Of a DNA stretch of 64,000 nt, positions 1 through 7,871 are shown piece by piece (positions within the stretch are counted from its first letter, which is position 1; the number at the start of each line of letters is the position of its first letter). Origin of the DNA: Dactylosporangium sp040605635 (GTDB lineage Bacteria > Actinomycetota > Actinomycetes > Mycobacteriales > Micromonosporaceae); contig NZ_JBEXDG010000057.1 in NCBI RefSeq assembly GCF_040605635.1, positions 9,118 through 73,117 on the forward strand. Reading direction: 5' to 3'. Made by a program: the position numbers and the translations under genes. The notes below the pieces were generated by a model. The model made no database searches, was not told where the DNA came from, and saw nothing but the letters and a program-made list of their open reading frames with translations.

Positions 1-4
1 GGGT

Positions 5-1780
5 GTGCTCACCACGATGCAGTTCCGCAGCACCGCCGGCGCGGCCGCCCTCGTGGCGGCCGGCGTCCTGGTCGGGCTCGCGGGGCTGTCCGGTGGCACG
101 ATCGTGGTCCGCTCCGCAGACCGCGAGGAGCGGCTCGCCTCCGCCGGCAAGGCTCAGCTCGAAGGCGACGCCGAGGGCGCCTACGACCGCTTCGTGCAGC
201 TCATCCGCGGGCACGCCCCGCAGGCGATCGCGTATCACGAGGGGGCCAACGCCGCGCTGTACGAAGCGGCCGGGCGGGAAGGCCAGAAGCTCCAGCCGGT
301 GTTCGGGTACTTCCTCGGACCGATCGCCATGTCGGAGTCGCACATCATCGTCGACATCCGCGCCGGCACGGGTTTCTCCATCGCGCGCATGCAGAGCACG
401 TATCAGGCGCTGCTCGTCGGCCAGACGGCCGCGTTCCAGGCGGCGCTGGTCATCGTCAACGCCTCACCCGACGACTCGATCCTCAGCTCGGTCCGGCAGC
501 TGAGCATCGCCCTGGACCGGCCGGTGATCGCCGTCGCGTGGCGGCTCGGCGACCAGAGCGACGGCATCTCCGACGCGATCGTCGCCCTGCAGCGGGAGCT
601 GCGCCGCCGCGGGCTGGAGTCGCCGATCGACGTGCCCGAGGTCGTGCTGCAGCCGGGCGCGAACGCGCCGGCGGACCGGTTCGTGCCCGAGCGCTTCTCG
701 CCGGACTCGTTCGAGCCGGAGCCCGATCCGTACCTGGACGACGAGATCTTCGAGCCGCAGCAGGCGGTGCGCATCCCGACCCACCCCGCGCCTCCCCGGC
801 CTCCCGTCATGCGGCCGCCCGCCCCTGCTTACGGTGCCGCCGCCACCTCCTCGATCCCGGCGCAGCGGGACCTGCCACCGCCCACCGCCGACCCGGTCGA
901 GTGGCCCGAGCCGGAGCCGCGCCGCCGTCCCTCCCCCGCCCCGCGCGTCTACGACGACTCGGCGACCTGGCAACGGGCGACCGACCTGCACTGGCGGGGC
1001 CAGCTGCAGGAGGCGAAGGAGGCGTACGGCGAGATCGTCGACGCCCGCGCGCACGCCCTCGGCTGGGACCACCCGGACACGCTCACCGCCCGCGACCAGC
1101 ACGCGACCGTCCTGCGCGACCTCGACCGGCTGGCCGAGGCCCTGGTGGAGTGCGACGAGGTGCTCACCGCCCGGATGCGCATCCTCGGCGAGGACCACCC
1201 CGACACCCTGACCAGCCGCAGTCACCTCGCCACGATCTACCACCAGCTCGGCGACCTGACCCGCTCCGAGGGCGAGCACCAGCGGGTCCTGGAGGCCCGC
1301 ACCCGCGTCCTGGGCGGCAACCACCAGGAGACGCTGATCAGCCGGAGCAACCTCGCCAAGGTGTACCAGGACATGGGCGAGCTCGACCGGGCCATCGACG
1401 AGCACAGCACCGTCATGCGGGCCCGTGCTCGGCTGCTCGGCCCGGAGCACCGCGACACGCTCATGTCGCGCAGCCTCCTCGCGTCGGCGCTGCACCACGC
1501 GGGACGGCTGCCGGAGGCGGAGGCCGAGCACCGCGCGGTCCTGGGCAGCCGGCTGCACCTGCTCGGGCCGGTCCACCTCGACACCGCTGTGTCCCGGCAC
1601 CGGCTCGCCAGCGTCCTGCACGACCTGGGCCGCCTCGACGAGGCCGTCACCGAGTATCGCGCCGCGCAGTCGGTCTACGCCCAGCTCCTGGGGGCGAGCA
1701 GCCCGTTCGCGCGGGCGGCGGCGTCCGACCTGGCGCTCGCCGAGCGGGCCTCGCGGGGTGCGCAGGGCAGCCGGTACTGA
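5..1780 (+). CDS. Tetratricopeptide-repeat protein with an N-terminal membrane anchor, possibly 5'-truncated by the window edge
   Basis: 591 residues if the GTG at position 5 is the start. An ATG at position 17 is equally plausible, and the frame stays open to the window edge, so the true start may lie upstream. A hydrophobic stretch at about residues 12-32 looks like a signal anchor. Residues 60-220 form an uncharacterised alpha/beta-looking domain, followed by a Pro/Arg-rich linker. The C-terminal half (about 320-575) carries roughly five 42-residue TPR units of the kinesin-light-chain type, each with a conserved HxDTLxSRxxLAxxxxxxG core. TPRs of this type mediate protein-protein contacts; the partner is unknown. 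rmuC follows closely, so co-transcription is likely. Confidence 0.8.
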   Translation: MLTTMQFRSTAGAAALVAAGVLVGLAGLSGGTIVVRSADREERLASAGKAQLEGDAEGAYDRFVQLIRGHAPQAIAYHEGANAALYEAAGREGQKLQPVFGYFLGPIAMSESHIIVDIRAGTGFSIARMQSTYQALLVGQTAAFQAALVIVNASPDDSILSSVRQLSIALDRPVIAVAWRLGDQSDGISDAIVALQRELRRRGLESPIDVPEVVLQPGANAPADRFVPERFSPDSFEPEPDPYLDDEIFEPQQAVRIPTHPAPPRPPVMRPPAPAYGAAATSSIPAQRDLPPPTADPVEWPEPEPRRRPSPAPRVYDDSATWQRATDLHWRGQLQEAKEAYGEIVDARAHALGWDHPDTLTARDQHATVLRDLDRLAEALVECDEVLTARMRILGEDHPDTLTSRSHLATIYHQLGDLTRSEGEHQRVLEARTRVLGGNHQETLISRSNLAKVYQDMGELDRAIDEHSTVMRARARLLGPEHRDTLMSRSLLASALHHAGRLPEAEAEHRAVLGSRLHLLGPVHLDTAVSRHRLASVLHDLGRLDEAVTEYRAAQSVYAQLLGASSPFARAAASDLALAERASRGAQGSRY

Positions 1781-1804
1781 CTTTTTGTGTCGTACCCCTC
1801 GGGC

Positions 1805-3229
1805 ATGCTGATACCCGTGGAACTCCTGCTGATCCTCATCGGGCTCGCGGCCGGCATCGCGCTCGGCTGGTTCGCCGCGCGGTCACGCGCCGCCGTGGAT
1901 GTGGCCAAGCTGGAGGCGACCCTGCAGGCGACCCGCGACGGCGAGGCCCGGCTCGAGTCCTCCCTGCGCTCCCTCACCTATGAGGCCCGCGCCCAGACCC
2001 AGGACGCGGTCGCCGACGCCGTCGCCCCGCTGCACGACGCGCTGCTGCGCTATGAGCGCCGCGTCGCCGACCTGGAGCGCGACCGCGTCGGCGCCTATGA
2101 GTCGCTCCGCGAGCAGGTCCGCGCCATGCACGACGTCTCCGGCGAGCTGCGCACCGAGACCCGCCAGCTCGTCTCCGCCCTGCGCGCCCCGCAGATCCGC
2201 GGCCGCTGGGGCGAGCACCAGCTGCGCCGCATCGTCGAGGCCGCCGGCATGCTGGAGCACTGCGACTTCGACGAGCAGGTCACCGCCACCACCGACCGCG
2301 GCGTCGTGCGCCCCGACCTCGTCGTCCGCCTGCACGGCGGCCGCCAGGTGGTCGTCGACGCGAAGGCCCCCTTCGAGGGCTATCTCAGCGCCATGGAGGC
2401 CCGCGACGAGGCCGGCCGCACCGCCCACCTGACCCGGCACGCGAAGCACCTGCGCGGCCACGTCGACGCCCTCGCCGCCAAGTCCTACTGGGACGCCTTC
2501 GAGCCCACCCCGGAGTTCGTCGTCCTCTTCATGCCCGCCGACACGTTCCTCGACGCCGCCCTCCAGCACGACCCGGCCCTGCTGGAGCACGCCTTCACCC
2601 GCAACGTCGTCCTCGCCACCCCCGCCACGCTCGTCGCCCTGCTGCGCACCGTCGCGTATGCCTGGCGCCAGGAGTCCCTCGCCCACAACGCCCTCGCCGT
2701 CCACCGCACGGGGCGCGAGCTCTACGCCCGCCTGACCACCATGGGCGACCACTTCGCCAAGCTGGGCACCGCGCTGGGCACGGCGGTCTCGTCGTACAAC
2801 AGAGCCGTCGGCTCCCTGGAGGCCCGGGTCCTGGTCAGCGCCCGGCGGCTGGCAGAGCTCGGCATCAGCGCCGACCCGCTGCCGGCGCCCGCCCAGGTCG
2901 AGGTCACCCCGCGCCACCTCCAACCCCAGGATCCGGCCGACCCCGCCGGCCCGCCGGCATCGGTGAGTCCTTCAGGATCGGCAGCGTTCGCGGAGCCCAC
3001 TGCCCCGGTGAGCGCGGCAGGCGCCGCAGGCGCCGCGGACTCCCCTGTCGAGCGGCGCTCTCCCGGCTCGCAGCGCACCGCTGGGCCTGCGGGCTCGCCC
3101 GGGCTACAGGCGCCGCTCACCCCGCCGGCGCATCCCGGCCACCAGGCGCATCCCGCAGCTACGGCGCGCACCCAGGAATCCGAATACGAGATCCTCCTCG
3201 CCGCCCTGCGCGAAGACCCGCCGCAATAG
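1805..3229 (+). CDS. rmuC: DNA recombination protein RmuC homologue
   Basis: RmuC-family protein of about 474 residues, thought to limit inversions at short inverted repeats. It has an N-terminal membrane segment (LLILIGLAAGIALGWFAAR), a coiled-coil region and the conserved RmuC nuclease-like core with RGRWGEHQLRRIVEAAGM, RPDLVVRL and VVDAKAPFEGYL. The C-terminal 100 residues are Pro/Ala-rich and low in complexity. I chose the ATG at 1805 because it places the hydrophobic helix at the N-terminus; a GTG at 1787 in the same frame is the alternative. No convincing ribosome-binding site is visible for either. It follows the TPR gene with a short gap. Confidence 0.88.
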   Translation: MLIPVELLLILIGLAAGIALGWFAARSRAAVDVAKLEATLQATRDGEARLESSLRSLTYEARAQTQDAVADAVAPLHDALLRYERRVADLERDRVGAYESLREQVRAMHDVSGELRTETRQLVSALRAPQIRGRWGEHQLRRIVEAAGMLEHCDFDEQVTATTDRGVVRPDLVVRLHGGRQVVVDAKAPFEGYLSAMEARDEAGRTAHLTRHAKHLRGHVDALAAKSYWDAFEPTPEFVVLFMPADTFLDAALQHDPALLEHAFTRNVVLATPATLVALLRTVAYAWRQESLAHNALAVHRTGRELYARLTTMGDHFAKLGTALGTAVSSYNRAVGSLEARVLVSARRLAELGISADPLPAPAQVEVTPRHLQPQDPADPAGPPASVSPSGSAAFAEPTAPVSAAGAAGAADSPVERRSPGSQRTAGPAGSPGLQAPLTPPAHPGHQAHPAATARTQESEYEILLAALREDPPQ

Positions 3230-3325
3230 CCCCCGCCGCACAGTTCTCCCGGCGCCGGACGTCCCGGCCGTGCGCAGGGGTGACACGCGCTCCGCACCGT
3301 TTCGGGTTCGGCGCTCGGGTTCGGC

Positions 3326-3428
3326 TTTGGGCTCGGCCTTGGGGCTCGGCCTTGGGGCTCGGCCTTGGGGCTCGGCCTTGGGGCTCGACCTTGGGGCTCG
3401 GCCTTGGGGCTCGGCCTTGGGGCTCGGG
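3326..3428. repeat. 13-bp tandem repeat, about 7.5 copies
   Basis: The unit TTGGGGCTCGGCC starts at 3339, 3352, 3365, 3378, 3391, 3404 and 3417, preceded by a partial unit at 3326. One copy carries a G-to-A change. Because 13 is not a multiple of three the repeat keeps every frame open, which explains the Gly/Leu-rich false frames here. It is intergenic. Confidence 0.9.
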
Positions 3429-3480
3429 TTCGGTGCCGCTGCCGCGCCATCGGTCCCCGCGGTCGGCAGCGTCGTGCGGG

Positions 3481-3583
3481 GTTGGGCCGCATTCGAGTGC
3501 CCAGCCGCCACGAGTGGATCTCGGATTGCCCGGTGGAGCAGGTGTTGCCGGGGAGACCAGCGATCCACCGGGTAGTCCGGCCG
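3481..3583. repeat. Degenerate about 105-bp block, copy 1 (contains a hairpin)
   Basis: Resembles 3689-3801: both open with a GGCCGCATTCGxGTGCCC core, continue with a GGATCTCG core and end in a hairpin followed by a GTGGTCC/GTAGTCC-type motif and GGCCG. Its hairpin (3529-3572) has the arms CCCGGTGGA and TCCACCGGG. The block lies immediately beside the duplicated xseB tail. Confidence 0.7.
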
Positions 3584-3589
3584 CTGGGT

Positions 3590-3651
3590 CTCCTCGGCGG
3601 TCAGGCGGGCCCGGGCGGTGTCCAGCCAGCGCCGGCAGGCGAGGGCGAGCG
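3590..3651 (-). pseudogene. Duplicated 3' tail of xseB (remnant)
   Basis: About 61 bases aligned at an offset of 357 to the last 20 codons of xseB (3947-4007), with about 7 mismatches by eye. Read on the minus strand it gives LALACRRWLDTARARLTAE against LALICQRWLDTARARLTAE in xseB. The xseB stop TAG is GAG here, so the frame runs on. There is no start, no ribosome-binding site and no 5' portion, so this is a fragment and not a gene. It probably reflects local tandem duplication. Confidence 0.8.
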
Positions 3652-3688
3652 GACCGCACAGGATGTACTCGCGCCGCATCGTTTCCGG

Positions 3689-3801
3689 GTTCGGCCGCAT
3701 TCGGGTGCCCGCCGGGACGCCGCCGCGAGCGGATCTCGAAGTACCCGATGGAACATGCTGCCAGGGGACCGGCGATCCATCGGGTGGTCCTGCGGCCGAG
3801 C
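3689..3801. repeat. Degenerate about 110-bp block, copy 2 (contains a hairpin)
   Basis: Second copy of the block at 3481-3583. Its hairpin (3744-3784) has the arms CCCGATGGA and TCCATCGGG. Relative to copy 1 one base pair in the stem has changed from G-C to A-T on both sides, so pairing is preserved. Confidence 0.7.
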
Positions 3802-3872
3802 CCGCCGGGCCGAAGATCACCACCTGAACCGTGGTACTCCCCGGTCCAGCCATCGACACTGTCCGTTTTCTC

Positions 3873-3924
3873 ATGATCCGGAAGGGTTTGTGTCGCCAGA
3901 GCAGCACAAACTCTTCCGGATCAT
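3873..3924. repeat. 52-bp dispersed hairpin element, copy A
   Basis: Two 20-base arms (ATGATCCGGAAGGGTTTGTG and its near reverse complement) enclose a 12-base loop beginning TCGCC. There is one arm mismatch. It lies 22 bases beyond the xseB stop, so it could terminate or stabilise the xse transcript, but no T-run follows. Related copies lie at 24661-24712 and 63813-63864, with a half copy at 63905. Confidence 0.85.
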
Positions 3925-3946
3925 CGAGAACGCCGCTGTGGGTGGT

Positions 3947-4123
3947 CTACTCGGCGGTCAGGCGGGCTCGGGCGGTGTCGAGCCAGCGTTGGCAGATGAG
4001 GGCGAGCTGTTCGCCGCGTTCCCACAGGGCCAGGGATTCTTCGAGGGCGGCGCCGCCGGACTCGAGCTTTTCCACGACCGTGGCGAGTTCGGCTCTTGCC
4101 TGCTCGTAGGACAGCTCGGTCAC
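3947..4123 (-). CDS. xseB: Exodeoxyribonuclease VII small subunit
   Basis: A 58-residue protein starting VTELSYEQARAELATVVEKL and ending in LALICQRWLDTARARLTAE. It matches the short XseB family: helical, with the LExG(G)xxLEESLxLWERGExL signature. XseB joins XseA to form exonuclease VII, which degrades single-stranded DNA. The GTG start has a GGAG ribosome-binding site about 7 bases upstream and overlaps the stop of the preceding gene (GTGA at 4120-4123). It is the last gene of the xseA-containing operon. Part of its 3' end is duplicated about 360 bases downstream. Confidence 0.93.
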   Translation of the reverse strand: MTELSYEQARAELATVVEKLESGGAALEESLALWERGEQLALICQRWLDTARARLTAE

Positions 4124-4662
4124 TGGGACTCCTTCGTCAGGAAGAGCACCGGGTCGGTGCGGCGGTGGACGCGTTCCCGGGGGGCGCCGCCCGGAGTCAG
4201 GACGACGATGGTGGCGCCTGCCGCGTGGGCGGCCCGGGTCAGGAACAGGGTGACGGCGCGGCGTTCGACGGCGACGGGTTCGGCGTCGAGGGTGCGGGCG
4301 TGGACCGGCATGCCGCTCGAGCGGGCTCGTTCGACGTGTCCGGGAGTGGGTGGGGGTTCGCCGACGGACCTGTGCCGGGCGGTGATCGGCTCGACGCCGG
4401 AAGGGACGCGCTGGTCGATCTCAGCGCCGGGCGGGCACCCCGTCAGCGGCAGGCACCCCGTCAGCGGCAGGCGGCCGGTGACCGTGGCGCCGGCCGCGGC
4501 GGGATCGCCCAGGGGTGCCAGGCGCGGCGTCCGCGACCGGGAGAGGAAGGACGGCTCCGGGGCCGCGGTGCCGGCAGGGGTCGGATCGACTCCGGCGAAA
4601 AGCATCGCAGCGGTCATGGAGACGAGCGGGTCGTGCCTGGAGTCCTGGATGCGTTGCGACAT
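4120..4662 (-). CDS. Uncharacterised protein encoded between xseA and xseB
   Basis: A 180-residue frame whose ATG lies one base past the xseA stop (TGACATG) and whose stop overlaps the xseB start (GTGA). This tight coupling on both sides is the main argument that it is a real gene. The first 110 residues are Pro/Ala/Gly-rich with a short internal repeat (LPLTGCLPLTGC). The last 45 residues look folded (a VTLFLTRAAHAAGATIVVLTP core). I recognise no domain and see no signal peptide. A role linked to exonuclease VII is only suggested by position. The alternative is a non-coding spacer kept open by GC bias. Confidence 0.55.
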   Translation of the reverse strand: MSQRIQDSRHDPLVSMTAAMLFAGVDPTPAGTAAPEPSFLSRSRTPRLAPLGDPAAAGATVTGRLPLTGCLPLTGCPPGAEIDQRVPSGVEPITARHRSVGEPPPTPGHVERARSSGMPVHARTLDAEPVAVERRAVTLFLTRAAHAAGATIVVLTPGGAPRERVHRRTDPVLFLTKESQ

Positions 4663-4663
4663 G

Positions 4664-5887
4664 TCAGTCCTCAGCGGGCCCGGAAACGGTGGCGGTGAAG
4701 GAGGACTCGGCGACCCGGACGCGGAGCTCGTCGCCGGTGGTGACGTCGGTGGCGGCGCGGACCACGCGGCCGTCGGGGCGTTGCACGATGGCGTACCCCC
4801 GCGTGAGCGTCGCCAGCGGGGACAGGGTCCTCAGCCGGGCGAGGGTGTGCTCCAGCTCGGTGCCGGCCCGGTCCAGACGGTGGCCCAGCACGCGGGCGGC
4901 CCGGTCGCGCAGCTGCGAGACGTCCGCCGCGCGGTTGTCGACCATGGACAGCGGGCGGGCGAAGACGGGGCGGGAGCGGATCGCGTCGAGGCGGTGCTGC
5001 TCACGGTCGAGCAGGCCCCGCATGGCCCGGTCCAGGCGCTGCTTGGCCTGGCCGATCAGGCGGAACTCGTCGGCGAGGTCGGGCACGATGCGCTTCGCGG
5101 CGTCGGTGGGGGTGGAGGCGCGCACGTCGGCGACGAAGTCGACGAGGGGCACGTCGGTCTCGTGGCCGACGGCGGAGACGACGGGGGTCCGGCACGCGAA
5201 CACGGCCCGGCACAGCGCCTCGTCGGAGAACGGCAGCAGGTCCTCGGTGGAGCCGCCGCCGCGGGCCAGGACGATGACCTCGACGGTCTCGTCGCGGTCG
5301 AGGACGGCGAGGGCGTCGATGATCTGCGGCACCGCCGACGGGCCCTGCACGGCGACGTTGATGACCCGGAAGTCGACCGTGGGCCAGCGGCGGCGGGCGT
5401 TGGTCAGCACGTCGCGTTCGGCGGCGCTGGCCCGGCCGGTGATCAGGCCGATCTTCGCGGGGAGGAACGGCAGCCGGCGCTTGCGGGCCCGGTCGAACAG
5501 GCCCTCGGCGGCGAGGAGCTTCTTGAGCTGTTCGAGCCGGGCGAGCAGCTCGCCGAGGCCGACCTGGCGGATCTCGTCGGCGCGCAGGCTGAGCGAGCCG
5601 CGGGCGGCGTAGAACTCGGGCCGGGCGTGCACGACGATCCTGGCGCCGTCGCTGAGGCCGGGCGCGCCCATGTCGACGACGTCACGGTTGGTGGTGACGG
5701 TGAGACTCAGGTCCGCGGACGTGTCGCGCAGCGTCAGGAAGACGGTGCTGGTGCCGGGCCGGCGGGTGATCTGCGCGACCTGGCCGTCGACCCAGATCCA
5801 GCCGAGCTTGCCGATCCACGCACCGATCTTCTGCGAGACGACCCGCACCGGCCAGGGCGAGTCGGACGACGAAGGCGCACCATCCAT
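4664..5887 (-). CDS. xseA: Exodeoxyribonuclease VII large subunit
   Basis: 407 residues from ATG 5887; a TTG three bases upstream is an alternative. An N-terminal OB-fold (WIWVDGQVAQITRR...FLTLRD) precedes the catalytic core with KIGLITGRASAAERDV, the VIVLARGGGSTEDLLPF motif, AVGHETDVPLVDFVADVRASTPTDAA, a long coiled-coil arm and the C-terminal LARGYAIV-type element (LTRGYAIVQ). With XseB it forms the nuclease that degrades single-stranded DNA to oligonucleotides in repair. A weak AAGG ribosome-binding site lies upstream. It heads an operon of xseA, an unknown gene and xseB. Confidence 0.95.
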   Translation of the reverse strand: MDGAPSSSDSPWPVRVVSQKIGAWIGKLGWIWVDGQVAQITRRPGTSTVFLTLRDTSADLSLTVTTNRDVVDMGAPGLSDGARIVVHARPEFYAARGSLSLRADEIRQVGLGELLARLEQLKKLLAAEGLFDRARKRRLPFLPAKIGLITGRASAAERDVLTNARRRWPTVDFRVINVAVQGPSAVPQIIDALAVLDRDETVEVIVLARGGGSTEDLLPFSDEALCRAVFACRTPVVSAVGHETDVPLVDFVADVRASTPTDAAKRIVPDLADEFRLIGQAKQRLDRAMRGLLDREQHRLDAIRSRPVFARPLSMVDNRAADVSQLRDRAARVLGHRLDRAGTELEHTLARLRTLSPLATLTRGYAIVQRPDGRVVRAATDVTTGDELRVRVAESSFTATVSGPAED

Positions 5888-5896
5888 CAAAGAACC

Positions 5897-6538
5897 TTAA
5901 CCGCGCAGGTACGCGAGAACGGCCCGCACCCGGCGGTGGTCGTCCTCGTCCGGGGGAAGGTCCAGTTTGGACAGCAGGCTGTTGATGTGCTTGGAGACCG
6001 CGGCCTCCGACACGACGAGCGTCCGGGCGATCGCCGCGTTGGACCGCCCCTCGGCCATCAGGGCGAGCACGTCGCGCTCCCGCGGGGTGAGGCGCTGCAG
6101 GGGACCGCGGCGGCGGCCCAGCAGCTGCATCACCACCTCCGGGTCGACGACGGTGTGCCCCGCCGCGACCCGGTCCACGGCGTCGACGAACTCCGCCACA
6201 TCCCCGATCCGATCTTTCAGCAAATACCCGACATATCCGTTGCGCCCGCAGTCGAGCAGCTCAGCGGCGTACGTCTGCTCGACGTACTGACTCAGGACCA
6301 GGACGGGCAGCGACACGAACGAGGCCCGCAACGCGATCGCGGCCTGCAACCCCTCGTCGGTGAACCCGGGCGGCATCCGCACGTCTGTGACGACCAGGTC
6401 GGGCCGCGCCGAATGGACCGCCGACACGAGCTCGGAGGCCGTGCCGACCGCGGCGACCACGTCATGGCCGAAACGCCGCAACAGACCCGCGATCCCCTCA
6501 CGGATGAGGATGCCGTCCTCGGCGATCACGACCCGCAC
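5897..6538 (-). CDS. NarL/LuxR-family response regulator
   Basis: 213 residues starting with GTG. The receiver domain (1-120) has the acidic pair ED near residue 7, phospho-acceptor Asp52 in VVTDVRMPP and Lys in YLLKDR. The C-terminal LuxR-type helix-turn-helix (about 150-210) has LTPRERDVLALMAEGRSNAAIA. It is the partner of the upstream histidine kinase gene, whose 3' end overlaps this start by 13 bases. The divergent ABC exporter at 7872-10906 is the likely target, by position only. Confidence 0.92.
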   Translation of the reverse strand: MRVVIAEDGILIREGIAGLLRRFGHDVVAAVGTASELVSAVHSARPDLVVTDVRMPPGFTDEGLQAAIALRASFVSLPVLVLSQYVEQTYAAELLDCGRNGYVGYLLKDRIGDVAEFVDAVDRVAAGHTVVDPEVVMQLLGRRRGPLQRLTPRERDVLALMAEGRSNAAIARTLVVSEAAVSKHINSLLSKLDLPPDEDDHRRVRAVLAYLRG

Positions 6539-7761
6539 GGAAGCTCCACGTGCACCACCGTAGGCCCTCCGTGCGGGCTGGCGAGCGCGACGGTCCCACC
6601 CACGGCGGCCACCCTGTCGACGAGTCCCGCGAGGCCGGTGCCCCGGCGCGGGTCGGCGCCGCCCCGGCCGTCGTCGCGGACCTGCACGGTGAGCCGGTCG
6701 AACGCGACCGACGCGACGACCCTGGCCCGGCCCGCCCCGCTGTGCTTGGCGACGTTGGCGAGGGCCTCGACGACGACGAAGTACGCGGTCACCTCCACCG
6801 CCTGCGGCAGCCGCGCCGGCAACGCGATGTCGCAGTCCACGGTCAGCGGTGCCCGGTCGGCGACCTCGCTGACCGCCGCGGCGAGTCCCCGGTCCGTGAG
6901 GATCTTCGGGTGTACCCCACGGATGAGCTCCCGCAGCTCCGCGAGCGCCTCTTTCGCGAGGTCGTGCGCACGGCGTACCGAATCCGCGGCCGGGGAGTCA
7001 TCGGGCAGCTCCAGGCGGGCCAGGCCGAGCTGCATGCTGAGCGCCACGAGCCGCTGCTGCGCGCCGTCGTGCAGGTCACGCTCGATCCGGCGGCGCTCGA
7101 CCTCGAACGCGTCGACCAGCCGGGCGCGGGAGCGGGTCAGCTCGACCAGCTGCGGGTCGTCGTCGGCGCGGGGCGCCAGGATCGCCCGGGTGATCGCGGC
7201 GCGGGCGCCCGCCCAGGCCGTCATCGGATACAACATGACGATCCCGAGGACGAGCCCGGCGACGCTGCCGAAGAGGGTGAGCGACAGCGGGCTGTCGTCG
7301 ATGTAGAGCGGACCGCACAGCAACGCGGTCACCGCCCACAGCGCGAACGCGACCACGAGCGCGTCGATCCAGGCCAGGATCGCGCAGGTCACGATCGTGT
7401 AGCCCAGCTCGCGCCAGGTCACCTGCTCCCGCAGCCGGGTCGTCACCCAGGCGACCAGGCCGGGCTGCTCCACGGGGCGGTGCGCGTCGGGCAGGTCGAC
7501 GCGGTCGACGAGCCGGAGCCGCCACCGCTCGACCCGCGCGACGGCGATCCCGGACAGCGCGAACGCCAGGAAGCCGGCGATCCCGACCGCGACGAGGGTG
7601 AAGATCGCGCCGAACGCCAGCAGCCCCAGCAGGGCCGCCCCGACGATCATGCCGAACAGGCCGCCGCTGCCGAGGTACACCAGCGAACGCCACGGCCAGG
7701 ACGACGTCAGGAACTTCGTCGGCGGCAGCGTCAACGACTCCAACGCGGATCGGACCGGCAC
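6526..7761 (-). CDS. Membrane sensor histidine kinase, HisKA_3 type
   Basis: 411 residues from the GTG at 7761; the frame extends upstream, but that part lacks plausible sequence. Four or more hydrophobic segments occupy about residues 27-185, with a short extracytoplasmic region. The dimerisation/phospho-acceptor helix holds His231 in ERDLHDGAQQRL, the DesK/LiaS/NarX-type signature. A C-terminal ATPase with an N-box (EALANVAKHS) and G-box (DDGRGGADPRRGTGLAGL) follows. It phosphorylates the co-encoded NarL-type regulator. The architecture resembles kinases that control ABC exporters, and a divergent exporter lies 110 bases away. Confidence 0.92.
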   Translation of the reverse strand: MPVRSALESLTLPPTKFLTSSWPWRSLVYLGSGGLFGMIVGAALLGLLAFGAIFTLVAVGIAGFLAFALSGIAVARVERWRLRLVDRVDLPDAHRPVEQPGLVAWVTTRLREQVTWRELGYTIVTCAILAWIDALVVAFALWAVTALLCGPLYIDDSPLSLTLFGSVAGLVLGIVMLYPMTAWAGARAAITRAILAPRADDDPQLVELTRSRARLVDAFEVERRRIERDLHDGAQQRLVALSMQLGLARLELPDDSPAADSVRRAHDLAKEALAELRELIRGVHPKILTDRGLAAAVSEVADRAPLTVDCDIALPARLPQAVEVTAYFVVVEALANVAKHSGAGRARVVASVAFDRLTVQVRDDGRGGADPRRGTGLAGLVDRVAAVGGTVALASPHGGPTVVHVELPCGS

Positions 7762-7871
7762 CCCGGTGACGCTACCGACCGCGCGACCCGGGCACGGTAG
7801 AGCTGGCGTTACCTTCGGCTCTCCCCGCAGCGCGACTGTGCCGGCCCCGCGGAAACGGTTGGCTCGACAGC

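Larger units (their letters stand above)
3230..3946. other. Gene-free, repeat-filled gap between convergent rmuC and xseB
   Basis: This 717-base stretch has long open frames on both strands, but they arise from GC bias and a 13-bp tandem repeat and none encodes a recognisable protein. Reading from rmuC it holds the tandem repeat, a degenerate direct-repeat block (3481-3583), a copy of the xseB 3' end (3590-3651), a second copy of the block (3689-3801) and a 52-bp hairpin (3873-3924). The order suggests that a unit made of the xseB tail plus the block was duplicated and then decayed. Confidence 0.75.

Noticed and set aside
3104..3907. Long Arg/Ala/Gly-rich open frames on both strands in the rmuC-xseB gap
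   Set aside because: They come from the 13-bp tandem repeat and GC bias; no recognisable domain, and one of them contains the xseB tail fragment without its start.
4515..5612. Long rightward open frame opposite xseA
   Set aside because: Antisense shadow of a clearly identified gene with Arg/Ser-rich, domain-free translation.
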